From Tildeniella torsiva UHER 1998/13D (GTDB lineage Bacteria > Cyanobacteriota > Cyanobacteriia > Phormidesmidales > Phormidesmidaceae), in NCBI GenBank assembly GCA_019358835.1, contig JAHHIH010000008.1, positions 124,001 to 188,000 on the forward strand: a stretch of DNA of 64,000 bases, read 5' to 3'. This document shows positions 15,865 to 25,157 of this stretch, in pieces. Positions within the stretch are counted from its first letter, which is position 1, and each line of letters opens with the position of its first letter. The notes under the pieces are model-generated. The model was not told the DNA's origin, did no database searches, and worked only from the letters and a program-made list of their open reading frames with translations. A program made the position numbers and the translations under genes.

Positions 15865-16830
15865 ATGCTAGCCAAGTCGTCTTTTTGTGCCGATGTTTCT
15901 GCCCAGATGGGAGAGGATTTGATTGGCTATGCCATCAATACACCTCTGTACATCCTGACTGAGTGCCCGCCACCGTGGACTGCAAACGCCCTCGACTCTC
16001 CTCGCCTGCCGGCTGAACTCAAGACCTGCTTGCAACAGTGTCAGCAGACCCAAGGTGTACGGCCACTGCTCATTTACAATCCCCAGATTCAGCAGACAGG
16101 CCAAACGCGGGTGATGATTTTCCGGCAGCCGACTGGTTTAGCGACCGGATACCACGTTCAAGAGTTTCAGGTGGCGAGTTTAGAGGCGGTGGTGCCGCTG
16201 CTCACCACACAGCTCATTCATCCCCAGGGTGGTGAGCGTCCCGCTGAAATTCGCGATATTTTAATTTGTACCCACGGCAGTCACGATCGCTGCTGTGCTC
16301 GCTATGGCAAGCCGTTTTTCTATCGGGCAGCCAAAACGGTCGAGGCGTTAGAACAACCCCAGGTGAGGGTTTGGCAGGTGAGCCACATCGGCTGTCATCG
16401 CTTTGCACCGACGCTGATTGATTTACCCTCTGGACGCTACTACGGACGGTTAACTCCAGATTCTTTTGCGGCATTGCTGACGCGCACCGGACCGATTCAA
16501 GTGATGGCTGAAATCTATCGCGGCTGGGGTATGTTGCCCTATGAAGCACAGCCCCTCGAGCGAGAACTAATGCTTCGCCACGGCTGGGATTGGCTAGATT
16601 ATCCAGTGTCGTGTCGTCTGATTGAAGCCCATCCAACCAAGCCGATTTATCGCTTCGAGCTGCGGTTTAAACCCGGAGCTGGAGCAATCAAAGGTTATTC
16701 GGGGGAGGTTATAGAAGACGGCGATCGCACAATTCAGCTAAAGGTTTCTTGCAACAGCGAAAAGCCATCAGAGCTAGCGCCTGCCATTGTTAAAAACATT
16801 GAGGCCATTGAAGTTGAGCCCTGTATTTAG
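15865..16830 (+). CDS. Sucrase/ferredoxin-like (Suc_Fer) family protein
   Basis: This protein of about 321 aa is related to the thioredoxin-like [2Fe-2S] ferredoxin family often named 'sucrase ferredoxin-like'. Key residues are in CTHGSHDRCCARYG (about 136-149) and HIGCHRFAPT (about 173-182), whose Cys residues can bind a cluster. It probably acts in electron transfer, and in this neighbourhood could reduce ferric siderophore, but that is inference. I chose ATG 15865 because TAAGGA (15851-15856) is a good ribosome-binding site; a TTG six codons upstream is the longer alternative. It is third in the operon, 21 bases after the acylase. Confidence 0.75.
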   Translation: MLAKSSFCADVSAQMGEDLIGYAINTPLYILTECPPPWTANALDSPRLPAELKTCLQQCQQTQGVRPLLIYNPQIQQTGQTRVMIFRQPTGLATGYHVQEFQVASLEAVVPLLTTQLIHPQGGERPAEIRDILICTHGSHDRCCARYGKPFFYRAAKTVEALEQPQVRVWQVSHIGCHRFAPTLIDLPSGRYYGRLTPDSFAALLTRTGPIQVMAEIYRGWGMLPYEAQPLERELMLRHGWDWLDYPVSCRLIEAHPTKPIYRFELRFKPGAGAIKGYSGEVIEDGDRTIQLKVSCNSEKPSELAPAIVKNIEAIEVEPCI

Positions 16831-16970
16831 AACACTCACCTATGTCAAATCAGCAAGAATTTAGCCTTGCAAAATAGCCCTTGCTTCAAAACAGACAGCC
16901 TATAAAGAAGCTTAGTAGACCACAAGGCCCCTGCTGGCCCACCCTGCGGGAAATAAGCTGTATCCCCCAG

Positions 16971-17043
16971 CCCCTCCTCCTCTTATTAGGAGAAAGGGGA
17001 GCCGGAAAGATTCAAAGCCCCTCTCCCAAGCTTGGGAGAGGGG
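16971..17043. repeat. Palindromic intergenic repeat, possible bidirectional terminator
   Basis: The 266-bp gap between convergent genes holds a perfect 26-bp palindrome at 17018-17043 (arms CCCCTCTCCCAAG). Just before it is an imperfect inverted repeat at 16971-16999 (CCCCT...AGGGG). The following GTTTGGGGTGAGGG completes a dispersed repeat family that I recognise from many cyanobacterial genomes. It could stop transcription from both sides. A frame through it (16881-17216) is not a gene. Confidence 0.7.
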
Positions 17044-17096
17044 TTTGGGGTGAGGGCAGAGTCAAGGCTGAGAGAAGCCTTTTCGATCTACTGAGA

Positions 17097-17867
17097 CTAA
17101 TCGATCGCTATGCTTTTGCGACACCAGATATAAACTTTACCCTCACCCCAATCCTGGATATCAAAGTCGTCCTGAGCATTGTAGATTTGAATATTCGTAA
17201 AGCCAGCTTGAGTTAATGCCGACTGCACCGCTGCGATGTCATAACTTCTGCCGGTCAGGCAACTATCAGAGCGTCGCCACAGGTCATTTTCGACCCGCTG
17301 AAAAATCGTCAAATTCACCTGGCCCAGATGGCCATCGTACAAGCGCTGGGCTGCCCAGGCGTAGTCTTCAGTAATGCCCCCCGAGAGGGAGCCGTTCCAG
17401 GTTGCGGCCTGGTAACGGCTCTCTAGGTTGAAGTCAAAGAGAAAGTAGCCTTGGGGAACGAGGGCGGCATGGACGTTTTGAAACACCTGGCTCAGCTCGT
17501 CGAGCTGCAAAATATGATTGAGCGAATCAGAGGTAGAAATGACCGCTTGAACCGGCTGGGGCAAGGAAAATGACCGGGCATCGGCCAGCAGAAATGTCGC
17601 CTCGGGCGCGTTTAAGTGGGCATAGTGCAGCATTTGCTCAGAGCCGTCCAGCCCCCAGACTGTATAACCTCGGCGGGTTAGATCGGCGACCAGGTGCCCC
17701 GTGCCACAGCAGAGGTCGAGCAGAGATGCTGGAGCGGGTAAGGTCGAGAACAATAGGCGCTCCAGGGGTAACAACGCCAGTCGGCTCAGGCGATCGCCGA
17801 TTTCGTCGTTATAGATGCGAGCGTAGAGGTCGTAGTCTGAATAGCGATCAATGGGGGAGGATTTCAT
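17097..17867 (-). CDS. SAM-dependent methyltransferase
   Basis: This 256-aa class I methyltransferase has motif I LLDLCCGTGHLVADL (about residues 49-63), a motif II-like VWGLDGSEQML and a post-motif FLLADARSFSLP. The substrate is unknown. It lies 24 bases downstream of the exporter gene on the same strand, so it is probably co-transcribed with it and may modify the siderophore or simply be a neighbour. No methyltransferase domain occurs in the NRPS itself. Confidence 0.8.
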   Translation of the reverse strand: MKSSPIDRYSDYDLYARIYNDEIGDRLSRLALLPLERLLFSTLPAPASLLDLCCGTGHLVADLTRRGYTVWGLDGSEQMLHYAHLNAPEATFLLADARSFSLPQPVQAVISTSDSLNHILQLDELSQVFQNVHAALVPQGYFLFDFNLESRYQAATWNGSLSGGITEDYAWAAQRLYDGHLGQVNLTIFQRVENDLWRRSDSCLTGRSYDIAAVQSALTQAGFTNIQIYNAQDDFDIQDWGEGKVYIWCRKSIAID

Positions 17868-17891
17868 AGTTTTGAGTGATTTGTGAGGGAG

Positions 17892-19226
17892 TTAACGTTC
17901 CGATGGGGCAGCGGCGATCGCATCGTGATCGGGCACGATCTGCTCAACCTGGCGCAGGGTCGCGATCGCGTATCCGCCCAGGCCAATGCCGAGCAGAACA
18001 ATGGAGGTCAAGGCATATAGAACGGCCATTCCCGCTCCGGTGCCAGTGCCGAAGATGTTGCCCAGGAGGGGTGCGAGCTGGCCGCCTGGCTGCATAGCAG
18101 GTTCAAAGACCCGATCGGCCAACGGCCCTCCGATTAAGAAGCTCAGCGGAGAGGCCAACTGAACCATCATCCAGCGAGCCGCAAAGACACGACCTTGGAT
18201 GCTGGGCTGCACCTTTGAGAGCCAGATGGCCTGTTCAGAACTACCCAACATCGGAAAATGGAACGAGGAACAAAACTGGGTGGGCAACCAGACGAGGGGA
18301 CTTTGCCCCAGGGCAAAGAGGGTTTTGCTCAAGCCAGCGCCGATCATGCCAAGCAACACACCGTGGATACGGGGTTTGAAACCACCTCCAGCCGTCATCA
18401 TCACTGCTCCGGTGACGCCGCCCAGGCCAGCGGCGGCGCCGACGGCCCCAAAGACCGCTGCATCACTACCGCTGCGCGCCAGAATCATCGGCGCATACAC
18501 AGCATCGCCCAGGTCATGAATCAACTGAAACAGCATGGCCAGTAGCAACAGGCCCCACAGCCCCGGTGTGGCAAACATATAGCGAAAGCCGAACTGCATG
18601 TCGGGCCATATTCCCTTCGCTGCATCATCCTTAGACAACAGAGGCTGAGGAATGGGCGCCCACAGCACCGTGCTGACGGCGATCGCAAAGGTGGCTAAGT
18701 CAATAACAAAAATACCCACCAGGCCAACTATGGGGTACAGCATCCCCGCCATGGCCGGCGCCAGAATTCGCGAACCATAACTGGCGAGAAAGTCTAAACT
18801 GCTGGCCCGGTTGTACTGGGCCTTGGGCACCATCAGCGCCACCGAGGCAGAATAGGCCAGCTCCTGGATCTGGGCAAACGCTGCGTTGACGGCCCCGGTG
18901 ACATAAAAATGCCAAATCTGCAGATGCCCGGTCAGATATAGGGTTAACAGCACCACGGTGGATAGGGCGGCGATCGCGTCGCCCACCATCATCAGAGTTT
19001 TGCGATGCCAGCGATCAACGATTGCTCCTGCAAATGGGGCAATGAGCACCTGGGGCAGCTGAATAAAAAACCAGAGCAGTGACAACGCCGTGGCCTGCTC
19101 GGTGATTTGCCACGCCCAGAGCAGCGTCGCAAAGCTGGTCATGCGACTGCCCAAAAGCGAAACCGTCTGACCGCTCCAAACCGTGAGGAATAGACGCAGA
19201 GAGCGCAAAGTTGAGAAAAACGACAT
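17892..19226 (-). CDS. MFS transporter, probable siderophore exporter
   Basis: This 444-aa membrane protein has about 11-12 hydrophobic segments and the EntS/MFS_3-like start LFLTVWSGQTVSLLGSRMTSFA. The motif A region GAIVDRWHRKTLMM lies about residues 63-76. MFS proteins of this type export siderophores in other bacteria (EntS, and SchE in Anabaena). It is divergent from the assembly line and shares the 561-bp control region, which favours export of the product across the inner membrane, where the acylase could meet it. Confidence 0.85.
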   Translation of the reverse strand: MSFFSTLRSLRLFLTVWSGQTVSLLGSRMTSFATLLWAWQITEQATALSLLWFFIQLPQVLIAPFAGAIVDRWHRKTLMMVGDAIAALSTVVLLTLYLTGHLQIWHFYVTGAVNAAFAQIQELAYSASVALMVPKAQYNRASSLDFLASYGSRILAPAMAGMLYPIVGLVGIFVIDLATFAIAVSTVLWAPIPQPLLSKDDAAKGIWPDMQFGFRYMFATPGLWGLLLLAMLFQLIHDLGDAVYAPMILARSGSDAAVFGAVGAAAGLGGVTGAVMMTAGGGFKPRIHGVLLGMIGAGLSKTLFALGQSPLVWLPTQFCSSFHFPMLGSSEQAIWLSKVQPSIQGRVFAARWMMVQLASPLSFLIGGPLADRVFEPAMQPGGQLAPLLGNIFGTGTGAGMAVLYALTSIVLLGIGLGGYAIATLRQVEQIVPDHDAIAAAPSER

Positions 19227-19301
19227 GGCTAGCCCCCTGTGGCCTTGCCGGGGCAGGGTAGGGCAGAGCTAATACCTAGGGCGCCCACTGTCCAGAGAAA
19301 A

Positions 19302-19325
19302 TTGTCATTAAGGGTTGTCATTAAG
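19302..19325. promoter_or_regulatory. Tandem 11-bp direct repeat upstream of the exporter
   Basis: TTGTCATTAAG occurs twice (19302-19312 and 19315-19325), 13 bases apart start to start, about 76 bases upstream of the exporter start. AraC-family regulators typically bind direct repeats, and an AraC/PchR-type regulator ends this cluster, so it is a candidate binding site. Nearby TAAATGAGAATA (19367-19378) is a weak Fur half-site. The remainder of 19227-19787 holds no credible gene. Confidence 0.45.
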
Positions 19326-19568
19326 CATGGGCATTCAGGGGCAAATGCATCTAAGAATCAGAGATCTAAATGAGAATACTACCTATTAATTCAGGGATGA
19401 ACCTTCCTGTCAAGATTTTAGATTGACTTCAATTTGACGATTTTAAAAAGGTTTTGGCCGATATACGACCAAAACACCTGAGCATTATGCGGTACAGTAG
19501 CCTGAAGTTAGATAGGAACTTTTCTCAGGATGCTTGCTATGGCCGAGGAATTGTGTTCTACTCTTATT

Positions 19569-19587
19569 GATAATATTTTTCATTAGT
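19569..19587. promoter_or_regulatory. Fur-box-like site upstream of the NRPS operon
   Basis: GATAATATTTTTCATTAGT matches the 19-bp Fur consensus GATAATGATAATCATTATC at 13 of 19 positions, with strong outer thirds. It lies about 200 bases upstream of the first NRPS gene in the divergent control region, fitting repression by Fur when iron is plentiful. The match is by eye only. Confidence 0.45.
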
Positions 19588-19787
19588 CTTCTCGCCCAAG
19601 TGCGGCAGCGACCAGGGTTGGGCCTGGGTAAGCACAGTCGTCCACTGCATCAGCCCGGAGTTGCCCCGAAGATATCCCCTGTCAAGCTGGCCGGGGCCAG
19701 ACTGCTGACCGATTTTGTTCAGTGGCGGCTAGGCCGCAGCTACGTCTAGGTAGCCGTTATTAACCCAGTTTTTGAGCATGAATTAGC

Positions 19788-22700
19788 ATGACTGAGCGAT
19801 CTCAATCTTGGCCACAACTAGCCCGAGGCGGCTGCACCTGGGTCGAACTCCTGAGCCAGCGATCGCAGGCCCAGCCCGACCAAATCGCCTTTACCTTTCT
19901 CCAAGACGGCGAGGTTGAATCGGCTCGTTGGAGCTATCGGGATCTCGATCAGCGCAGCCGGGCGATCGCCGCTCAGCTGCAAGCCTTGGGTCTAGCGGGC
20001 CAGCGGGCGCTGCTGCTCTACCCGGCCGGGCTTGACTATGTGGCCGCCTTTTTCGGCTGTCTCTATGCCGGGGTGATTGCTGTACCCGCCTATCCGCCCC
20101 AAAATGCGCGCAAAACTCCGCGTATTCAAGCGATCGCTCAGGATGCAGAGGCGGCGATCGCCCTCACCACGGTGGCGACCTTGCCTAGATTGCAAACGCT
20201 GATGGAGCATAACTTTCAAACTCAGTCGTTTCAATGGCTGGCGACCGACACCCTCGACCCAGCCCTGGCCGACAGTTGGCAGATGCCGGACATCAGCGGC
20301 GACACTCTGCCTTTTTTGCAGTACACCTCTGGCTCCACAGGCAACCCTAGGGGGGTGATGCTCAGTCACCGCAACCTGCTGCACAATGCGATGGCCACGT
20401 ACCAGATGATGGGGCACTCGGCGTCCAGCTGCTTTGTGTCCTGGCTGCCGCTCTACCACGACATGGGCTTAATTGGCGGCATTTTGCAGCCGCTCTACGG
20501 CGGATTTCGCTGTGTGTTGATGTCGCCTGTTTCCTTTCTCCAACGTCCCTATCGTTGGCTCAAAGCCATTTCTGACTATCGGGCCACCACCAGCGGCGCA
20601 CCAAATTTTGCCTATGACCTGTGCGTGGAGAAAATTTCGCCAGAGCAGCGGCAGACCCTAGATTTAAGCTCTTGGCAGGTGGCCTTTAACGGGGCAGAAC
20701 CAATTCGGGCGCAGACGCTGGAGCGATTTACAACAGCCTTCTCGCCCTGGGGCTTTCGGCCCGAGGCGCACTATCCCTGCTATGGGTTGGCGGAGGGCTC
20801 GCTGATGGTGTCGGGGAGCACCGTGGCCCAGTCGCCGATGGTTCAAGCCTTTCAAGCGGCAGATCTTGATCGCGGTTGGGTTACGCCGGTGCAGATGCAA
20901 GCCAGGGCTCAGGCGCTAGTTAGCTGCGGCCAGTCCCTGCCCGACCAGCAAATTGCGATCGTCCAGCCAGAGACCTTGACCCGCTGTGCCGAAGCAGAAG
21001 TTGGCGAGATCTGGGTCAGCAGCCCCAGCGTCGGGCAGGGCTACTGGCAGAACCCGCAGGCGACGGCAGACACCTTTCAGGCATACCTCAAAGACAGCGG
21101 CGCTGGCCCTTTTTTGCGAACGGGAGATCTGGGGTTTCTGCACCAGGGAGAGCTCTTTGTCACTGGTCGCCTCAAGGATTTGATCATTCTGCGGGGCCGC
21201 AATCTATATCCCCAAGATCTGGAGCACACTGCTGAAACGAGCCATAGCGCCCTCCGAAGCGGTGGCTGTGCTGCCTTCACCGTACCAGTTGAGGACGCAG
21301 AACGGCTGGTGATCGTGCAGGAATTGGAGTTTCGCCAACAGCCCGATCTCGATGGGGCCATCGCAGCGATTAGGCAGGCGATCGCCGCCACCCATGAGGT
21401 TGAGGTGTACGCCGTCGCCCTGATTAAACCGGGCAGCATTGCTAAAACCACCAGCGGCAAAATTCAGCGGCGCGCCTGTCGGCAAGCCTACTTGACCGAC
21501 CAGTTGTCCCTGGTGAAGTGCAGTGTTTTAGCTGCACCGATGGCGATTGCCGTCCCAGTCTCCCCACCCGCCCCCCTAAGTGCCGAGTGCCTGCGCCAGG
21601 CCCCTAGCCAAGATCGGTCTAGCCTGCTCGCCGCCCACTTACAGCAGGCCATTGCCCAGACGCTGCAATGTGCCCCTGAGCAGGTGCAGCCCCACATCCC
21701 CCTGACTCAACTGGGGCTAGACTCCCTACGAGTCATGGCATTGAAGGGCCAGATTGAAACCGACTGGGGGGTCGAGATTGCGATCGCAGACTTTTTTGAG
21801 GACATCACGCCCGATCAGATGGCCCAGCGCATTCTCGATCAGGTTTCTCGCCAGTCTCCCGAGGTAGAACGAGCGTCTTTAGCCCCGGCTCAGCCCACCG
21901 CCCAGCTCACCCCCAGCCAAACTCAAATCTTCTTCCTGCAACAGCTTCAGCCCCAAAGCCCAGCCTACAACGTCGCGATCGCCCTAGATTTTAAGGGCAG
22001 CTTGAACATCGAGGCCCTGCGCCAGAGTTTGCAAATTTTGGTAGAGCGCCACTCGGCTCTACGTAGCCAAGTGGTTTTGCAGGCGGGTCAACCTACCCTG
22101 GCGACCGCACCCACAATTGAACTGCCCTGGTTAGAGGTTGACCTGCGGGCTTGGGAATCTGACCGCCGCGAGGCGGAGATGCAGCAGTTGACGCAGGCGA
22201 TCGCTCGACAGCCCTTTGACCTCTGCCAAAGTCCGCTGTTCAGGCTGCTGCTGTGCCAACTTGAGCCCCGCCATCAGCGGCTGGTGACGGTGGTGCACCA
22301 TCTGATCTTTGACGGCAGATCGGCCAATATCTTCTTTCAAGAACTCACAGCTCAGTACCACGCTTGTCTGGCGGGTCTAACAAAGCCCTGCTTTCCCGAG
22401 CCTAGTTCTAAGCCGCCTTTACACCTCCTCGCTTCCCAACCCTGGCAGCACCAGCTGGACTACTGGCAGCAGCAGCTCTCGGGTGAACTGCCGATTCTTC
22501 AACTGCCGATCGACTATCCTCGGCCTGCCCTTCAGACCTTTCAGGGGGCGCGCGCGCCCTTCATCATCGACTCGGCTTTGGTCGCCCCGCTCAAAGTTTT
22601 AGCCCAGCAGGAGAAAGCCACTCTATTTATGGTGCTGCTGGCGGCGTTTAAAGCCTGGCTCTATCGCTACACGGGGCAACGCGATCTGCTCGTCGGGTCA

Positions 22701-25157
22701 GCCCTGGCCCAGCCCCAACCTGAGCAGCCCCAAGCGATTGGCTGCTCGATCAACACCCTGGCCTTGCGCACCCAGCCCGACGGCTCGATGCCGTTTCGAG
22801 AGTTCTTGCACCAGGTGCGGCAGATGGCTCTGGCGGCCTACAGTCACGGAGCCGTGCCGTTTCAAACCCTGGTCGAAACTCTCCAACCTCAGCGGGATCC
22901 TAGCTATAGCCCACTGGTGCAAGTCATGTTTGACTTGCAGCCGTTACCCACTCGGCTCGATTGGCCCTACCTTACCGTTGAGCTGGCCGAGCTTGAGACG
23001 GGCACGGCTAAATTTGACCTCACCCTGTCGCTGATCGAGACCGAGCAAGGCATTCAGGGCCATTGGGAGTACAATACCGCGCTGTTCGCTCCGGCTACCC
23101 TGCACCGCATGATGGCGCACTTTCAGCAATTGTTGGTGGGCATTGTGGCCAACCCCGATCAGTCTCTGGCGGCTTTACCGCTGCTGAGCGAAGCTGAACG
23201 TCGGCAAATGTTGTGGGACTGGAATCAGACCGCCGCCCCCATCCCCAATCGCCCCTTCCAGCAGTTATTTGAAGATCAGGTAGAACGGACGCCCGCGGCG
23301 ATCGCCCTGCGCTATGCCGAGCAGCAATTGACCTACCGGGATCTCAATCAGCGAGCCAATCAGCTGGCCCACTATCTGCAAACGCTGGGGCTGGGGTCTG
23401 AGCAACTGGTAGGCGTCTGCCTGCCGCGATCGCCCGAGTTGCTGGTCAGTCTGCTAGCGATTTTGAAGGCGGGGGGAGCCTACGTGCCCATAGACCCGAG
23501 CTATCCCCTCGAGCGGCTGGCCTTTATGGTGCAAGACAGCCAGATACAGGTCTTGATCACCCAGTCAGACCTCGGCTTGGGGCTGGCCACCGATTGGCAG
23601 CCCCAGGTGATTGAGCTTGACACTCAGACGGCGGCGATCGCCCAGCGGCCCATCACCAATCTGGGCCACACCGCCACCCTCGATCAGCTGGCCTACGTAA
23701 TTTATACCTCGGGATCAACGGGCAAACCCAAAGGCGTAATGATTGAGCAGCGCGGGCTGGTGAACTATCTCACCTGGTGTCAGCAGGCCTACCCCCTCGC
23801 AGCGGGCCAGGGGGCACCCGTGCAGTCCTCGATCTCGTTTGACATGACCATCACCAGCCTGTTTTCGCCCCTGCTGGCGGGTCAAACGGTTGAACTGCTG
23901 CCCGAAGACTGGGGTTTAGACGCCCTGGCTACCGGGCTGCGCCGCCGCCCAAACTTCAGCCTGGTCAAAATTACTCCCGCCCAGCTGGAGCTACTCAGCC
24001 ATCAGCTTACTGCCGCCGAGTTTTCTGGTCGTACCCACGCCTTTATTATCGGGGGCGAAAATCTTTCCGCCGAGCAGGTGAATAGCTGGCTCGATCGCGC
24101 CCCTGAGACGCGCTTAGTGAATGAGTACGGCCCCACCGAGACCGTCGTGGGCTGCTGTGTCCATACCGTCACTCCACAGGAGCCGCGATCGGGCTCGATT
24201 CCGATTGGTCGGCCGATCATCAATACCCAGCTTTACATTCTCGATTATCAGCACCAGCCAGTTCCCATTGGCGTGGTTGGTGAGCTTTACATTGGCGGTG
24301 CAGGCGTAGCTCGAGGCTATTGGAATCGCCCTGACCTCACCGCCGAACGCTTTATCGCCAATCCCTTTGCAGACGGCCTCGAGGCCCCAGACCGCCTCTA
24401 CAAAACTGGCGACCTGACCCGCTATCGCCCCGATGGCGTGATTGAGTACCTTGGCCGCATTGACCACCAGGTCAAAATTCGCGGCTACCGAGTCGAATTG
24501 GGAGAAATCGAGGCCGTTCTGACCCAGCATGCTGCCGTGCGCGACGCGGTGGTGGTGGTTACCCATGCGGATGGGCCAGATCAGCTTCGACTGGTGGCCT
24601 ATGTGGTGGGCACCAGGGCAGCCCCGACTGCGGCCGGCCCGCCGGAGCAGTCGGCCTGGCTTCAGCCCATCGAGCTGCGGCACTGGCTGCGGCAACGGCT
24701 GCCCGACTATATGGTGCCGGGGGCCTTTGTCGTGCTCGATCGCCTACCCCTGACGGTAAACGGCAAAGTCGATCGCCTCGCCCTGCCCGCACCCTCGCTA
24801 GATCGACCAGAGCTAGGCCATGGGTACATTGCCCCCCAGGCTGAACTAGAACGGGCGATCGCCGAGATTTGGCAGTCGGTGCTGAAGCTGGATCGGGTTG
24901 GCCTCCACGACAACTTCTTTGATCTGGGTGGTCATTCCCTGCTGCTGGTGCAGGTCCAGAGCCAGCTTCAGACCCAGCTCAATCGAACGGTTTCCCTGGT
25001 GGATCTATTCCGCCATCCCACGGTTCATGCGATCGCCGCCTATCTTGAGCGACCCTCTGAATCCTTAGTGACTACAGCCCAAACCCAGGCCAGTCGCCAA
25101 AAAGCCGCTCTACAGCGGCGTCGACTCCAGATGCAGCAAGGAGGTCACCATGACTAA
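19788..25157 (+). CDS. Loading protein FAAL-ACP-C-A(Asn-like)-PCP
   Basis: This 1789-aa first protein of the assembly line contains, in order: a fatty-acyl-AMP ligase (about 1-590, YTSGSTGNPRGV at about 180, RTGDLGFL) that activates a fatty acid; an ACP (GLDSL at about 643); a condensation domain (HHLIFDG at about 835) that N-acylates the first residue; an adenylation domain (YTSGSTGKPKG at about 1305, NEYGPTE); and a PCP (GGHSL at about 1711). The ten specificity residues I extract are D-M-T-K-I-G-E-V-G-K, close to the Asn code DLTKLGEVGK (8 of 10). So it should make acyl-Asn. AAGGAGGT near its end is the ribosome-binding site of the PKS gene, whose start it overlaps by 8 bases. Confidence 0.9.
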   Translation: MTERSQSWPQLARGGCTWVELLSQRSQAQPDQIAFTFLQDGEVESARWSYRDLDQRSRAIAAQLQALGLAGQRALLLYPAGLDYVAAFFGCLYAGVIAVPAYPPQNARKTPRIQAIAQDAEAAIALTTVATLPRLQTLMEHNFQTQSFQWLATDTLDPALADSWQMPDISGDTLPFLQYTSGSTGNPRGVMLSHRNLLHNAMATYQMMGHSASSCFVSWLPLYHDMGLIGGILQPLYGGFRCVLMSPVSFLQRPYRWLKAISDYRATTSGAPNFAYDLCVEKISPEQRQTLDLSSWQVAFNGAEPIRAQTLERFTTAFSPWGFRPEAHYPCYGLAEGSLMVSGSTVAQSPMVQAFQAADLDRGWVTPVQMQARAQALVSCGQSLPDQQIAIVQPETLTRCAEAEVGEIWVSSPSVGQGYWQNPQATADTFQAYLKDSGAGPFLRTGDLGFLHQGELFVTGRLKDLIILRGRNLYPQDLEHTAETSHSALRSGGCAAFTVPVEDAERLVIVQELEFRQQPDLDGAIAAIRQAIAATHEVEVYAVALIKPGSIAKTTSGKIQRRACRQAYLTDQLSLVKCSVLAAPMAIAVPVSPPAPLSAECLRQAPSQDRSSLLAAHLQQAIAQTLQCAPEQVQPHIPLTQLGLDSLRVMALKGQIETDWGVEIAIADFFEDITPDQMAQRILDQVSRQSPEVERASLAPAQPTAQLTPSQTQIFFLQQLQPQSPAYNVAIALDFKGSLNIEALRQSLQILVERHSALRSQVVLQAGQPTLATAPTIELPWLEVDLRAWESDRREAEMQQLTQAIARQPFDLCQSPLFRLLLCQLEPRHQRLVTVVHHLIFDGRSANIFFQELTAQYHACLAGLTKPCFPEPSSKPPLHLLASQPWQHQLDYWQQQLSGELPILQLPIDYPRPALQTFQGARAPFIIDSALVAPLKVLAQQEKATLFMVLLAAFKAWLYRYTGQRDLLVGSALAQPQPEQPQAIGCSINTLALRTQPDGSMPFREFLHQVRQMALAAYSHGAVPFQTLVETLQPQRDPSYSPLVQVMFDLQPLPTRLDWPYLTVELAELETGTAKFDLTLSLIETEQGIQGHWEYNTALFAPATLHRMMAHFQQLLVGIVANPDQSLAALPLLSEAERRQMLWDWNQTAAPIPNRPFQQLFEDQVERTPAAIALRYAEQQLTYRDLNQRANQLAHYLQTLGLGSEQLVGVCLPRSPELLVSLLAILKAGGAYVPIDPSYPLERLAFMVQDSQIQVLITQSDLGLGLATDWQPQVIELDTQTAAIAQRPITNLGHTATLDQLAYVIYTSGSTGKPKGVMIEQRGLVNYLTWCQQAYPLAAGQGAPVQSSISFDMTITSLFSPLLAGQTVELLPEDWGLDALATGLRRRPNFSLVKITPAQLELLSHQLTAAEFSGRTHAFIIGGENLSAEQVNSWLDRAPETRLVNEYGPTETVVGCCVHTVTPQEPRSGSIPIGRPIINTQLYILDYQHQPVPIGVVGELYIGGAGVARGYWNRPDLTAERFIANPFADGLEAPDRLYKTGDLTRYRPDGVIEYLGRIDHQVKIRGYRVELGEIEAVLTQHAAVRDAVVVVTHADGPDQLRLVAYVVGTRAAPTAAGPPEQSAWLQPIELRHWLRQRLPDYMVPGAFVVLDRLPLTVNGKVDRLALPAPSLDRPELGHGYIAPQAELERAIAEIWQSVLKLDRVGLHDNFFDLGGHSLLLVQVQSQLQTQLNRTVSLVDLFRHPTVHAIAAYLERPSESLVTTAQTQASRQKAALQRRRLQMQQGGHHD

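Noticed and set aside
16881-17216. 111-aa frame between convergent genes
   Set aside because: It runs through the palindromic intergenic repeat and overlaps the methyltransferase gene; it is a translation of the repeat.
19534-19749. 71-aa frame with TTG start in the divergent control region
   Set aside because: No ribosome-binding site, no recognisable family, and it overlaps the Fur-like box; probably noncoding.
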